A DNA stretch of 64,000 bases from Sphingobacterium pedocola (GTDB lineage: Bacteria; Bacteroidota; Bacteroidia; Sphingobacteriales; Sphingobacteriaceae): positions 1,414,835 through 1,478,834 of the forward strand of contig NZ_MU158689.1 in the NCBI RefSeq assembly GCF_015209965.1. The letters run 5' to 3'. Shown here piece after piece: positions 13,937-23,589 of the stretch; position 1 is the first letter of the stretch, and every line of letters starts with the position of its first letter. Position numbers and translations under genes: made by a program. The notes beneath the pieces are model-generated. The model did no database searches. It was not told the origin of the DNA and saw nothing but the letters and a program-made list of their open reading frames with translations.

Positions 13937-16714
13937 TTAAAAACTATATACTCCAGATCCCACTTCGTAAACAGCATATCCGACCTCAGACCGTAGGAAT
14001 TTAATATCTTTATCTGCTTTGTCAAGCATTTCCCCTTTGACCGAAAAACCATTCCCTCGAAGAGGCAACCATATTTCGGCACGGCAATTTGCCGGGATCT
14101 GTACGTCTAGTTTGAAACTGTTGTCTTCAATTTTCCAGCTGCTGCTAATGTTGCCGCGAACCGATTGGTAACTTCCTTTTGCCCAGGTGAGATCTCCTGC
14201 GGGCTGTGGCTTGATGATGATCTTTTGAAACGCTGCCCCGGCAGAATTTATGCCCAATAAAGAACGGTAGTACCATTCTACGATGGATCCAAACATGGGG
14301 TGATTCTGAGAATAGGTATTGTCTGAATAAGCCCATGTTTCCCATAGGGTGGTAGCGCCATTTGCGACCATATGTCCCCATCCCGGAAAGTCGCGCTGAT
14401 TGGCAATACGGTAGGCCATTTCATTTTGATCTTGCCTTCTGAGCACATCAAACATCATCTTGGTTGCAAAAATTCCTGTCGATAGATGCCAGTCCTTGTT
14501 TGCAAATGCTTCCTCGAGCTTCGTAAAAACTTTCGGTTGCTGTTTTGTGTCAGGCATATCGTAATAGAGCGCAAAGATTTGGGCAGACTGCGTTCCGTTG
14601 TCGTATTTTCCGGTCGTATCCGCGGCATACTTTTGATTGACAGCTGCCTTAATTGTTTCAGCGAGCTCTTTATAATTTGCCGCATCGCTGGATTTGCCCA
14701 ATATTTCGGCAAATTCGGCAATCAATATGGCGTGATGGTAATAGAACAAAGCGGCAGTTAGGGCATCGGGTTTCGGACCGAGTGCTTCGTGGTCGCCGAT
14801 GTCTTTATAAAAAAGATAGTCCGTGGTCTGGGTTTTCAAAAAATCCATCTGACGGCGGAAGGCGGGATAACCTTCTTCAATCACTTGCTTATCACCATAA
14901 AAATCATACAATTGCTTCAACATAAAGGGATAAGCGAGTTGCCATCCCAAAGGACCTGTTCCACCGCCCTGACCGTGATCGGCTATCCCTACATAGGGCG
15001 CCGTCTCTGTAAAACCACCATTGGCACGCTGATCATTCCTAAAATCCTGTATGGCTTTCTTATAGAAATTTGCCATATCGTAGTTATAGATAAAGGTTTC
15101 GGCCGTACCCACGATGTCGCCGCCATAGCCCAACTTTTCGCGGGCAGGGCAATCCGACTGTACGCTGAACACATTGCTCAAAAACGTCCACTGGGCAATA
15201 CCGTTGATTTTATTAAACAACGCATTAGAACAGCTAAATGTTCCATTTTGCTCGAGATCTGCATTCATCCTCAACCCTTCTACAGCATCTAGCGTAGGTG
15301 TACCCGGCCAGCCGGTAACCTCTACATAACGGAAGCTGTGAAATGTAAAGCGTGGCGACCATACTTCTACCCCTGATCCTTTAAGGGTGTAGCTGTCCTC
15401 CTGCCACGCGATGTGTGGTGCGCCGGGACCTCCATTGCCTCGTTTTATTTGTCCGGTGACGGCCGTCATAAAATTAAGCGAACCGTCTTTGTATACGTCT
15501 TCCCCATACTTCAGGGTAATCTGCTTTCCTGCAGGGCCCTGCACCTTTATTCGCGCGACACCTGCAAAATTCTGTCCCATATCGAATACAAAGGTTCCAG
15601 GTTTTACTTCTTTAACGCCTATGGGTTGCAGTACTTTTGTTATTCTGACGGGAGGCTGCATCTGAACCGATAGCTTGCCTGTTGGACCTGTAGTCAAGAC
15701 GGCTTTTTTCCAGCCGGTCAGTGTTTGTGCAGGACTGTTGGTATTCCAGTTGGCGACTTCTTTGGTCGCATCATAATGTTCCCCGAGATAGACACTGTTG
15801 CGGATGATAGGTCCTGGTGCTGTCATCCAGCTTTCATCGGTGATGATCTTTTCTGTGGTGCCATCTGTATAGGTGATGTGAATTTCGGCCTTCAAACATG
15901 GTCTGCCGGTTTCTTGTGCCTGCCGGATGTCGTGTGCGCCAAATAACCTCAAGGGTAATGGATTGTAAAACCCATTGCCTAGCATAACGCCCGTAGTATT
16001 GTTTCCTTTGCGGATGAGCGGGGTGACATCGTATACACTATATAATGCTTGCTTTGCTCTAGAAGTCCAGCCCGGATCGAGCACATGATCGCCCACTTTC
16101 TCCCCATTGATATAGGCTTCATAATAACCATGCCCGCTGATGTACAAACGTGCAGAGGCCGGCTTTTTACTGGCCTGGAATTGCTTCCTGAACAGGGGTG
16201 ACGGATCTTCTTGGTAAAAGTCCTCATCCTTTTCAAACTGTGGGCTTCCATCTCCGATCCATTGCGCTGTCCAATCGCCCTGGTTCAACATCGCGGTTTC
16301 AAACCAGACCGGCTTACTCCAGGGTGAAGATACGCCATCCTGATTGTAAACTCTTATCCGCCAGTAATAGCGCTTAAACGATTTCAGTGGCTTTCCCGCA
16401 TAGGTGACATGAAGACTTTGATCCGAGTTAATTTTGCCCGGTTGCCACATGTTGCCCTTGCCCGATTTGGCATCCTTCAAATTATCGCTCACCAGAATCT
16501 CATAGGCTTGCTGCATCTGATTTCTGGCAGATGCTGCCAGTGTCCAACTAAAGCGCGGTGTAGCGGTTTCAAGTCCTAGTGGATTCGGGATATACTCGCA
16601 GCTGAGTATGCCCGGTTGTAGCGTTAAAGTGTTTTTTTGTGATTCTGCTGAAGCGGAAAACAGACTCGCTGTGGCCAGAAGCAATACGGCCGTGACTTTA
16701 AAAAATAGGTTCAT
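13937..16714 (-). CDS. GH78 alpha-L-rhamnosidase
   Basis: The 925-residue protein has a signal peptide (about 1-24) and the full rhamnosidase domain order: an Ig-like N-domain starting CEYIPNPLGLETATPRFSW, a Bac_rhamnosid_N sugar-binding region, a concanavalin-like domain, the six-hairpin (alpha/alpha)6 catalytic domain, and a C-terminal beta-sandwich. The general acid is expected in the DCPAREKLGYGGD segment (about 518-530), and the ENHPMFGS-type loop is present as QNHPMFGS. Length is typical of Bacteroidota GH78. It cuts terminal alpha-L-rhamnose from oligosaccharides in the periplasm. It sits 16 bases after the GH20 stop. Confidence 0.93.
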   Translation of the reverse strand: MNLFFKVTAVLLLATASLFSASAESQKNTLTLQPGILSCEYIPNPLGLETATPRFSWTLAASARNQMQQAYEILVSDNLKDAKSGKGNMWQPGKINSDQSLHVTYAGKPLKSFKRYYWRIRVYNQDGVSSPWSKPVWFETAMLNQGDWTAQWIGDGSPQFEKDEDFYQEDPSPLFRKQFQASKKPASARLYISGHGYYEAYINGEKVGDHVLDPGWTSRAKQALYSVYDVTPLIRKGNNTTGVMLGNGFYNPLPLRLFGAHDIRQAQETGRPCLKAEIHITYTDGTTEKIITDESWMTAPGPIIRNSVYLGEHYDATKEVANWNTNSPAQTLTGWKKAVLTTGPTGKLSVQMQPPVRITKVLQPIGVKEVKPGTFVFDMGQNFAGVARIKVQGPAGKQITLKYGEDVYKDGSLNFMTAVTGQIKRGNGGPGAPHIAWQEDSYTLKGSGVEVWSPRFTFHSFRYVEVTGWPGTPTLDAVEGLRMNADLEQNGTFSCSNALFNKINGIAQWTFLSNVFSVQSDCPAREKLGYGGDIVGTAETFIYNYDMANFYKKAIQDFRNDQRANGGFTETAPYVGIADHGQGGGTGPLGWQLAYPFMLKQLYDFYGDKQVIEEGYPAFRRQMDFLKTQTTDYLFYKDIGDHEALGPKPDALTAALFYYHHAILIAEFAEILGKSSDAANYKELAETIKAAVNQKYAADTTGKYDNGTQSAQIFALYYDMPDTKQQPKVFTKLEEAFANKDWHLSTGIFATKMMFDVLRRQDQNEMAYRIANQRDFPGWGHMVANGATTLWETWAYSDNTYSQNHPMFGSIVEWYYRSLLGINSAGAAFQKIIIKPQPAGDLTWAKGSYQSVRGNISSSWKIEDNSFKLDVQIPANCRAEIWLPLRGNGFSVKGEMLDKADKDIKFLRSEVGYAVYEVGSGVYSF

Positions 16715-16730
16715 TAAACTGTCTTAAAAT

Positions 16731-19016
16731 TTATCTACTAAAATATAACTTGTCGAGGGCAATTTCCTGTCTTTTATTGTTGTTCAACTGTGAAAAGACT
16801 TTTAATACATAGGCTTCACCGGCGTCAAAGTATTCGATTCTTATTTTATGAAAACCTTTGGCCAAAGGGACTGCTCCACTCCTCTCGATCGCACCGTGTC
16901 TGAAATCATTATTGATGACGAGCTCGTTGTCAATAAACAGTTTCATACCGTCATCTGCTAGCGCAGATAGGGTGTACACGCCAGCGGTATCCACATGCAG
17001 ATAGCCGTTATATACCACGCCAAAAACGTCGTGCTTATCTTTGAAGGGTTTCAGGTTTAGGTTTTTGGCTACACCCTCCCCGACAACTTTACTGGATTTC
17101 AACTGATCGACCGTATCAAAGGCACCGCTATACAATTTGTACTGGAGACCTTGCTCTGGACGAGTTACGGTACTGGCCGCTAGTGGAAGACGATTGTGGA
17201 AGACTGTTGTCGTCACCAGACTTCTCCGACCTTTCTCTGTGATCACAATTGTTTTGATCTCTCTTTTTTCATTGACTGGTACAAAGAAAGAAATAGGCTG
17301 GGTATACTTAAAATCCAAGTCGCCAGGTGTCAGACCATTTACCGTATAATAGATTTCTGATCCGGGTACGGGTTTGTGGAGTTCGAAGACAAAGTGTTCA
17401 CCGATCATCACGGTATCGATCGCTCTGAACGCTTCGGGAACCCTAAAATTAATACCTCTTTTTTCTAGTCTCCTCAAGTGGACAGGGAGGGTGTGGTTTG
17501 AAAATGCCGTATAGTCTTTGCGGTCAAGATTGGTCCATCCGATTTCGGACAAAGCAAAAAGTCTTGGAAAAAGCATATACTGCAATTTTGCAGGGCTGCC
17601 GATCCACTCGGTCCAGACATTGGCTTGCACGCCGAGGATATATCGATGCTTTTCAGCAGGCAATTCTTGTGGGATCGGGTCATAGTGGTAGGCCGCATGT
17701 AAGGGGGCATGTCCGCCGATATTATAAGGCTCCTGAGGGGATCTACTTTGGGCAAAATCCAGATACAGGCCTTTTGTCTGTGGGACCATGATCACATCGT
17801 GATTCATATTGGCTCCAGCTATTCCGCCTTCCTCGTTTCTCCAGCTCATCAGTGTGGCATCCGGCGCCAATCCGCCTTCTAATATTTCATCCCATCCGAT
17901 GATCCGTTTGCCTTTTGTATGCAGGAATTTCTCTATCCTTTTTATAAAATAACTCTGCAGGCCGTGTACGTCTTTTAAATCGTGCTCCTGCATGAGTTGT
18001 TGTGTGATCGGTGATTCTTGCCAAGGTGTTTTATTGGCTTCGTCTCCTCCAATGTGAATATACGGCCCGGGGAATAGGCTGGCTACCTCGGTGAATACAT
18101 CTTCCAGAAAATTAAAAGTTTGCTCTGTGGGGGCGTAAATGATATTGTAAGACCCAGGATCTGCGGATTTAGCAGGCTGCAGTAGCTTATACTCGGGATA
18201 GGCACGCAGCGCCGCATAGGAGTGCGCAGGTATATCGATTTCTGGTATGACGGTGATGAACCTTTCGGCCGCATATTGGACAATTTCCCGAATTTGATCT
18301 TGTGTGTAAAAGCCGCCATAAGGTACCGTGTCCAGCAGTTCTCTTCTGCCGAAAATGACTTGGTCTTTTCTGAATGCACCTACAGAGGTGAGCTTAGGGT
18401 ATTTTTTGATCTCTATACGCCAGCCCTGATCATCCGTCAAGTGCCAGTGAAACCGGTTGAGTCTATAAGCGGCCATCAGATCGATGACCGTTTTGACCTC
18501 TTCAAACGGGAGAAAGTGTCGGGCGACGTCGACCATCAACCCCCGGTAGCCAAACCTCGGTTGGTCGTTGATCTGTACCGCAGGTATAGCAAAAGACTGG
18601 GTATTCTCTAGCGGAAGCAATTGGGTAAAGGTATGCACAGCATACAGTAAGCCGGCATCACGACCTCGAATGACGACACGCTGGGCATCTACAGATAGTT
18701 GGTAAGCTTCCATAGGCAGCTCTCCTTCATTTGTCGTATGTAGAATGATGGCATTCTTTAGTTTGGTGGAGGATTTTACATATTTAATGGGGCCGTCGTA
18801 GCCCAAATTTTTCGTTAAATGCGTAAGGAGGAAGTCCATCTTCTGATCCTTTTTACCCTCTACATAGATTCGGGTATCTTGGGTAAAACGAAATTCGCCC
18901 GGTGCAGCAACAATGTGATTGGGAGCGGGAATAATACGAAAGGCTGGTTGATCTGTCTGCGCTTGAGCTAGTGAGCAGATAAGAACCAGCGAAAGCAAGA
19001 TCTTAATAAGTTTCAT
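16731..19016 (-). CDS. GH20 beta-N-acetylhexosaminidase with PA14 domain
   Basis: The 761-residue protein has a signal peptide (1-20), a GH20b N-domain (about 25-150) and the GH20 barrel (about 155-500). YRGLMVDVARHFLP starts the barrel, FHWHLTDDQGWRIEI follows, and the catalytic pair is D325-E326 in HIGGDEANK. A chitobiase-type C-terminal domain (about 540-620) and a PA14 domain (about 630-761, with GYLHVDTAGVYTLSALADDG) complete it. It removes terminal beta-GlcNAc or GalNAc in the periplasm, and PA14 may bind glycan. A terminator-like hairpin lies just 20 bases upstream of its start, so its expression may differ from that of the upstream PUL genes. Confidence 0.93.
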   Translation of the reverse strand: MKLIKILLSLVLICSLAQAQTDQPAFRIIPAPNHIVAAPGEFRFTQDTRIYVEGKKDQKMDFLLTHLTKNLGYDGPIKYVKSSTKLKNAIILHTTNEGELPMEAYQLSVDAQRVVIRGRDAGLLYAVHTFTQLLPLENTQSFAIPAVQINDQPRFGYRGLMVDVARHFLPFEEVKTVIDLMAAYRLNRFHWHLTDDQGWRIEIKKYPKLTSVGAFRKDQVIFGRRELLDTVPYGGFYTQDQIREIVQYAAERFITVIPEIDIPAHSYAALRAYPEYKLLQPAKSADPGSYNIIYAPTEQTFNFLEDVFTEVASLFPGPYIHIGGDEANKTPWQESPITQQLMQEHDLKDVHGLQSYFIKRIEKFLHTKGKRIIGWDEILEGGLAPDATLMSWRNEEGGIAGANMNHDVIMVPQTKGLYLDFAQSRSPQEPYNIGGHAPLHAAYHYDPIPQELPAEKHRYILGVQANVWTEWIGSPAKLQYMLFPRLFALSEIGWTNLDRKDYTAFSNHTLPVHLRRLEKRGINFRVPEAFRAIDTVMIGEHFVFELHKPVPGSEIYYTVNGLTPGDLDFKYTQPISFFVPVNEKREIKTIVITEKGRRSLVTTTVFHNRLPLAASTVTRPEQGLQYKLYSGAFDTVDQLKSSKVVGEGVAKNLNLKPFKDKHDVFGVVYNGYLHVDTAGVYTLSALADDGMKLFIDNELVINNDFRHGAIERSGAVPLAKGFHKIRIEYFDAGEAYVLKVFSQLNNNKRQEIALDKLYFSR

Positions 19017-19035
19017 TAATTTTTTTATATGTGTT

Positions 19036-19069
19036 TAAAAAGCCGGGCTTAGTTGAATTTAGCCCGACT
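19036..19069 (-). terminator. Intra-operon terminator between NAGPA and GH20 genes
   Basis: On the minus strand AGTCGGGCT and AGCCCGGCT form a 9-bp stem with one G-U pair around an 11-base loop, followed by TTTTTAAAC. It starts just after the NAGPA stop at 19076 and ends 20 bases before the GH20 start. Confidence 0.65.
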
Positions 19070-19075
19070 TGTCTT

Positions 19076-20551
19076 CTAGTTTTTGAGACTTATCCCAAGG
19101 CCGTTGGCTACGGCTCTAGGACTAGCGTCCGAATGTTTGTTGACAATGCCAAAAGCATTATTATTTTTGACGACCATGGTACTGGAACCTCCTCCATCGA
19201 GATTGATGGCTTCTTCTACGCCGATACTGAACATAATCTGCGCGAGTTCACTGTAGGTCATACCGACGGAGTGACTACTTTGTCTGCCGTCGATCACCAG
19301 TATGTAAACGACACGGTCTTTTGTGTATCCTACGACTGTTCTGGGGTGTTTTTCTACGTCTTGAAAAGGCAACATCTTACCTTGCGCGATCAACCGCACT
19401 CCCCCACCGACCAAATCTTGCATATCAGCATGGTTGGCCACGGGCAGAGACGAAAATCCACCAATGGAAGGCGTGCCATCTTTTTTTATGGCGAAATACG
19501 TGATGCCTGGATTCTTAGCGGTGTTTTTGATCACATTTCCATTGACAAAAATCGGGCCCCAAGGCACACCTGATACAGGCTCCCAGTCAAAAAAGTCGGC
19601 ATTTGTCCCCGCTAAGATTGTCTCTCCGCTGTTGTGTCTAGCTTCTATCATAGCGCGTACCGTCTGTAATCCAAAATTGGTTCGATTGTTCGGCATAAGC
19701 GCCGAAATCTTTACCTTAGGATCTTTTAGGTCTGCTCGCAGAATATAGATGCTGAGTGGCTGCTTACTTCTGTTTTCAAAACGGACAGAAGCGTAGCTGA
19801 CGGACTCGCTAAGTGCTGTAAACGAATGCGAGTAGACATGAGAGACCATGCCAGAACCACTGATAATCCGCCCTACCGAACTGGCATAATAGGTGGGTGG
19901 GGGAATGACCACGGTGCTGCTGGAAAATGTATCCAGCGAGGCTTTCTCCGGAAGATATCGTGTGAGATACCGTATAGCCGTATTGGACTTGTAGTCTGGC
20001 AATACGCTTTTTCTGTCCGCCTTGTCTATACGGATTTTACGTTCTTCATTGTCTACCGTGGTATAGAAGAGGTCGATACCAACTTCGGTTGTTGAGGAAG
20101 CGGCCCAATCTATGTAAGGCTCTTCGTTATAGAAAAAGCCCAGCTCTCTAACGGTCCGGTTGGATAATGTTTCGATGTACTTCTCCCCATATACCCGGGT
20201 GCTGAGTACCAATCCCGAGGTTAGGTTCCGCTCATCGGTGGTAATGATCTCAAATGTATAGTTGCCCTCCGGCAGATCCTCTATGACTTGCTCTATGGTT
20301 TTATTCCTATCTGTACCGATGTCTATTTTGATTGACTCTTGTCGCTTATTCCAGAAGACCTCGCATGCAGAGATACCTTCTGCAATCATGAAGGATAGTT
20401 TTACCTGATTTTGACCGGTTTTGATCGTTGCCCCTTTTGCATATTCTGGCAAGAGGGTCTCTACCTCTTCTTGAATTTGCTCTTTGCCACACGTTACAAA
20501 CGATAATGCTACGATGAAAAGGAGCAAACCCTTTCTTATTAATGTTACCAT
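19076..20551 (-). CDS. Phosphodiester glycosidase (NAGPA domain) with DUF4998
   Basis: The 491-residue lipoprotein has a signal ending VTCGK, with Cys about residue 21. A DUF4998 domain starts LLPEYAKGATIKTGQNQVKLS (about 33-120), a linker repeat resembles that in the neighbouring genes, and a C-terminal NAGPA/DUF2233 domain covers about 265-491. The NLDGGGSSTM signature and the TNADFFDW, VGGGVRL and RTVVGYTKD blocks are typical of enzymes like the human uncovering enzyme, which releases GlcNAc from GlcNAc-1-phosphodiesters. The role in sugar-phosphate diester cleavage is inferred from the family. It is probably surface-exposed or periplasmic, anchored by lipid. Confidence 0.9.
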   Translation of the reverse strand: MVTLIRKGLLLFIVALSFVTCGKEQIQEEVETLLPEYAKGATIKTGQNQVKLSFMIAEGISACEVFWNKRQESIKIDIGTDRNKTIEQVIEDLPEGNYTFEIITTDERNLTSGLVLSTRVYGEKYIETLSNRTVRELGFFYNEEPYIDWAASSTTEVGIDLFYTTVDNEERKIRIDKADRKSVLPDYKSNTAIRYLTRYLPEKASLDTFSSSTVVIPPPTYYASSVGRIISGSGMVSHVYSHSFTALSESVSYASVRFENRSKQPLSIYILRADLKDPKVKISALMPNNRTNFGLQTVRAMIEARHNSGETILAGTNADFFDWEPVSGVPWGPIFVNGNVIKNTAKNPGITYFAIKKDGTPSIGGFSSLPVANHADMQDLVGGGVRLIAQGKMLPFQDVEKHPRTVVGYTKDRVVYILVIDGRQSSHSVGMTYSELAQIMFSIGVEEAINLDGGGSSTMVVKNNNAFGIVNKHSDASPRAVANGLGISLKN

Positions 20552-20586
20552 ATATTTTGTTTTTTTATCTCATTGAGATGAATTGT

Positions 20587-22374
20587 CTATTTTTCCCAAG
20601 CGAATTCTACTGCATTATTTTCGTTGAACAGATTGGTGATGTTTACTGTACCTTCCCATCCTTTAGACACCGCGCCGTATGCCGTTGCACTGCCAAATGC
20701 AAACCGACCCGTAACATTGGCATACGTGTTGCCGTGCAGGCGTACTTTGTCTGTGTCGATACCTAAGTTTGTTTTCAACAACGCTTTTTTTGCTGCCACT
20801 GTTCCAGAGGTCATCGTGGTACCTTGGGCAGCGGTCAACAAATGATTGAAACCTGTGGGTGAATAGCCGTCGTGGTAAAACGTGAATGCATAGGGTGCGT
20901 TGGTAAATCTATTTGAGGTAAAGGAATAATTCGTTGCGAAGTGTTCGTCGCCCGGGTTTACATCATTAAACAAAGGCATGGATATAAACTGGAAGTTGGC
21001 ATTGGTCGGAAAATTGAGGTTGCGAAAGAATGTAGTGTTATTCACCACACCATAATCACACTTGTCCCTAAACCGGACAAAATCTCCGGTGCAGTCCTCC
21101 AAATGGGAGTCGACAATGCGGACATGCGTAGCACCGTAGGCATTGTATATCATGTGGGAGGCATGGTTGATCCCTATGCGGTAAAATTTGCAACGTCTAT
21201 AGGTCACGTGTTCTGCTGTATAATGTGCACCTGTCGCACCGTAAACGACTCCGCGCATATCAGACCATGTACAGTCCTCAATCGTAATGTTTTTGGCAAG
21301 GCCGGGGCGGCCGGCTGTTCCCAGGATCCGCAGTACATATTGCACGTTGCCGTCACCTTTAAAGTTAAAATTCTTCACCACGATATTTTGTGTATCTCGA
21401 ATCTGCATCATCACCGTTTTATTGCCCATTCCGGTCAAAGCCGTAAAGACCGTTCCTGTGCCAGAGCCTTCCAACAGTAACCTGTTTTGTGCATTTCCCA
21501 TTTTGTCGATGATGAACGACTTTTCTGAATAAGCTCGGGCATAGTCACCTACGACAAATTTTACCGTCACAGAGCCTTGCGCCAGCAGAGTTTGTATACC
21601 CTGCCAGAAAGCATCATCCAAGAAATCTGCTGCATTGACGGCACGTCCACCATCTCCGGTACCTCTGCTGATCGGTGCCACGTATCGTGTATAAACAGAT
21701 GTGGGTATTTCTTTTGTAATCTGTGGAATGATATTGGCCTCACGAAATAATGTATCAATAGAGCCCGGTTCTGGCACATGTAGCGATACAAACTTGATGG
21801 ACGTATTTTCTTTATAATCCGGCAATGGGCTGTAAATGTCTTGTTTGTTCATTTTGACAAGATGCGTATTACCTTCTGTATCTGTGTAGGTAACATGTAG
21901 GGCCACCTCATCCTTTGAGGCAATTCCCCAATCTATATACGCGTCTTCTCCGGCCATAAACGTCATATTCTTGACTTCCCGGTTCTTGAGTGTGCTGATG
22001 TATTTGGTTCCATACACTTTACTACTTACCACCACTGTAGATGAGTCGCCTTGTGCCCCATAACTTACGATCTCAAACTTATGGCTGCCTTCTGTTAAAC
22101 CTTCAATGATGGTATGTATCGAGTCACGCGAAGGCTTACTGAGGTCAATCGTTTTGGATTGTTCTCTTTTGTTCCAGTATACTTTGTACTCCTGTATGTC
22201 TTTGTTATACGCAAAGGACAATTTTGCCCGGTTATGCCCCGCACTGGCTTTGGCTCCCTGTGCATACTCCGGCAATAGCGTGGCATTTTCTTCCTGCACG
22301 TCTTCCTCCTTATTACAGGATATTACGCTCAGCATAAGCAGGATACACCCGCAGAATTTAATTATATTGTTCAT
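20587..22374 (-). CDS. DUF4998 lipoprotein with right-handed beta-helix
   Basis: The 595-residue protein has a lipobox VISCNK (Cys about 20). A DUF4998 domain begins LLPEYAQGAKASAGHNRAKLS (about 34-125). A second module, about 125-225, is shared with the NAGPA and discoidin neighbours. A large C-terminal part, about 245-595, has the repeated turns of a right-handed beta-helix, with segments such as NIVVKNFNFKG, NITIEDCTWSD and VRIVDSHLEDCTGDFVRFRD. Such folds occur in polysaccharide lyases (PL6-like) and in glycan-binding proteins. I cannot point to catalytic residues, so enzyme or binder is open. Confidence 0.8.
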   Translation of the reverse strand: MNNIIKFCGCILLMLSVISCNKEEDVQEENATLLPEYAQGAKASAGHNRAKLSFAYNKDIQEYKVYWNKREQSKTIDLSKPSRDSIHTIIEGLTEGSHKFEIVSYGAQGDSSTVVVSSKVYGTKYISTLKNREVKNMTFMAGEDAYIDWGIASKDEVALHVTYTDTEGNTHLVKMNKQDIYSPLPDYKENTSIKFVSLHVPEPGSIDTLFREANIIPQITKEIPTSVYTRYVAPISRGTGDGGRAVNAADFLDDAFWQGIQTLLAQGSVTVKFVVGDYARAYSEKSFIIDKMGNAQNRLLLEGSGTGTVFTALTGMGNKTVMMQIRDTQNIVVKNFNFKGDGNVQYVLRILGTAGRPGLAKNITIEDCTWSDMRGVVYGATGAHYTAEHVTYRRCKFYRIGINHASHMIYNAYGATHVRIVDSHLEDCTGDFVRFRDKCDYGVVNNTTFFRNLNFPTNANFQFISMPLFNDVNPGDEHFATNYSFTSNRFTNAPYAFTFYHDGYSPTGFNHLLTAAQGTTMTSGTVAAKKALLKTNLGIDTDKVRLHGNTYANVTGRFAFGSATAYGAVSKGWEGTVNITNLFNENNAVEFAWEK

Positions 22375-22393
22375 GTTTTTACAATCAAATTAA

Positions 22394-22417
22394 GTGCGGC
22401 ACCTTGCGGTACCGCAC
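22394..22417 (-). terminator. Intercistronic hairpin with GCAA loop
   Basis: On the minus strand GTGCGGTACC and GGTGCCGCAC pair over 10 bp (one T-G wobble) around GCAA, a GNRA-type tetraloop. It sits between the discoidin gene stop and the beta-helix gene start. Only TTAATTT follows, so it is more likely an mRNA-stabilising or partial-termination hairpin than a full terminator. Confidence 0.55.
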
Positions 22418-22427
22418 GCAATTAAAC

Positions 22428-23561
22428 TTAATATCCAAATACCGAAAACTCGGCGAGGTGAGTAGGGGCTTCCACACCTTTTGTCGCAAAGATCCGGATG
22501 TGCCTTATTTGTGGCTGACCACTCACTTCGAATCGTTGAGTCGCATTCTGCTGTATGAGGTTGTACGTATTGTAGGTCGTCCAAGTGGTGCCGTCCATAC
22601 TACCTTGGATCATGAATTCCGTGATGCCTTTTACGTTGTTTTGTCTACAGGTCAGTTCAACATAACCGACAGTAAAGGTCTGCTTCATGTCGACTGCCAA
22701 CCAGTGTGGAAATGGTGTGTGTACGGTCCAAGGTGTATGCCAGAAAGTACTGATATTGTCATCAATGGCTTTTGCTGGTGTATATAGACTCGCCGTTGGA
22801 TCGTCTCTTTCCTCTCTCGAGTCGGCCGTCACCGTCCATGCGGCTTTTTCAAATTTCCGCATCTTATCTACCACCTTTTCTTCATAAGGCGTATAAAACG
22901 TATCAATGGCCAATGTGTCTGGCAAATAGGCGCTTCTGATTTTAAAATTTGTGTCTTCTTTATAGTCACTGATGACAGATCTCGTCTCCGATGCATTAAA
23001 CCACTTGCTGATCTCTTCACCGGCATTATTCGTATAGACCACTTCCGTAGCGTATAGACCAGATGCTCTATCCGCTGGCCCCCAAGCTATATTGACATCC
23101 TGATTGGCACCGTATTGTGCCGAAGCCACAAACCTGTTCAAAATGGAGGATTGGTAATTTGCACCATAGACCGTGCCGTTTACCTCCACTGGCACGGAAG
23201 CATTGCCTTTATCATCGTATGTCCTGATGATGAAGGAATAGATTTTTTCGGGCATATTGGTCAGGATATAGCTGATCTCCTCTCCGGTAGCGGGTATATC
23301 AAAGACGACTGAATCGGCTTTGTTGTTCCAGAAAATAGACGCTCTTTTTAAGTTAGGGTCTACGCCGCGAGGCCATGAAATCTTGATACGGTTGTCTCCT
23401 CCGTGGGCTTTGGCATCTGTAGCCTTTCCGGGATAAGTTTTACCGCCCGGTACAATAAAGTCCTTATAGGTGACATCCATCTTACGACAAGCTGTAACGG
23501 CAAGACCACATAGCAAAACTACTGCTATCAGTGTTTTGAACTTTTGAATATTCTTTTTCAT
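22428..23561 (-). CDS. DUF4998 lipoprotein with F5/8 type C domain (SGBP candidate)
   Basis: The 377-residue lipoprotein has a signal ending AVTACRK (Cys about 25). A DUF4998 domain with PGKATDAKAHGGDNRIKISW starts near residue 44. An Ig-like middle module leads to a C-terminal F5/8 type C (discoidin) domain at about 230-377, with AIDDNISTFWHTPW, PHWLAVDMKQ and FMIQGSMDGTTW. Such proteins bind glycans at the cell surface next to SusCD. The gene lies between the DUF5000-type lipoprotein and the beta-helix gene with short gaps, consistent with one operon. No catalytic motif is visible. Confidence 0.85.
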   Translation of the reverse strand: MKKNIQKFKTLIAVVLLCGLAVTACRKMDVTYKDFIVPGGKTYPGKATDAKAHGGDNRIKISWPRGVDPNLKRASIFWNNKADSVVFDIPATGEEISYILTNMPEKIYSFIIRTYDDKGNASVPVEVNGTVYGANYQSSILNRFVASAQYGANQDVNIAWGPADRASGLYATEVVYTNNAGEEISKWFNASETRSVISDYKEDTNFKIRSAYLPDTLAIDTFYTPYEEKVVDKMRKFEKAAWTVTADSREERDDPTASLYTPAKAIDDNISTFWHTPWTVHTPFPHWLAVDMKQTFTVGYVELTCRQNNVKGITEFMIQGSMDGTTWTTYNTYNLIQQNATQRFEVSGQPQIRHIRIFATKGVEAPTHLAEFSVFGY

Positions 23562-23589
23562 CCTATGTTATTTATCGGTTAGCATCTGA

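Noticed and set aside
14789..21480. Long + strand open frames inside the PUL genes (for example 14789-15292, 18222-18611, 19031-19573, 20941-21480)
   Set aside because: They lie antisense to GH78, GH20, NAGPA and beta-helix genes with clear domains, and their translations show no family motifs or plausible starts.
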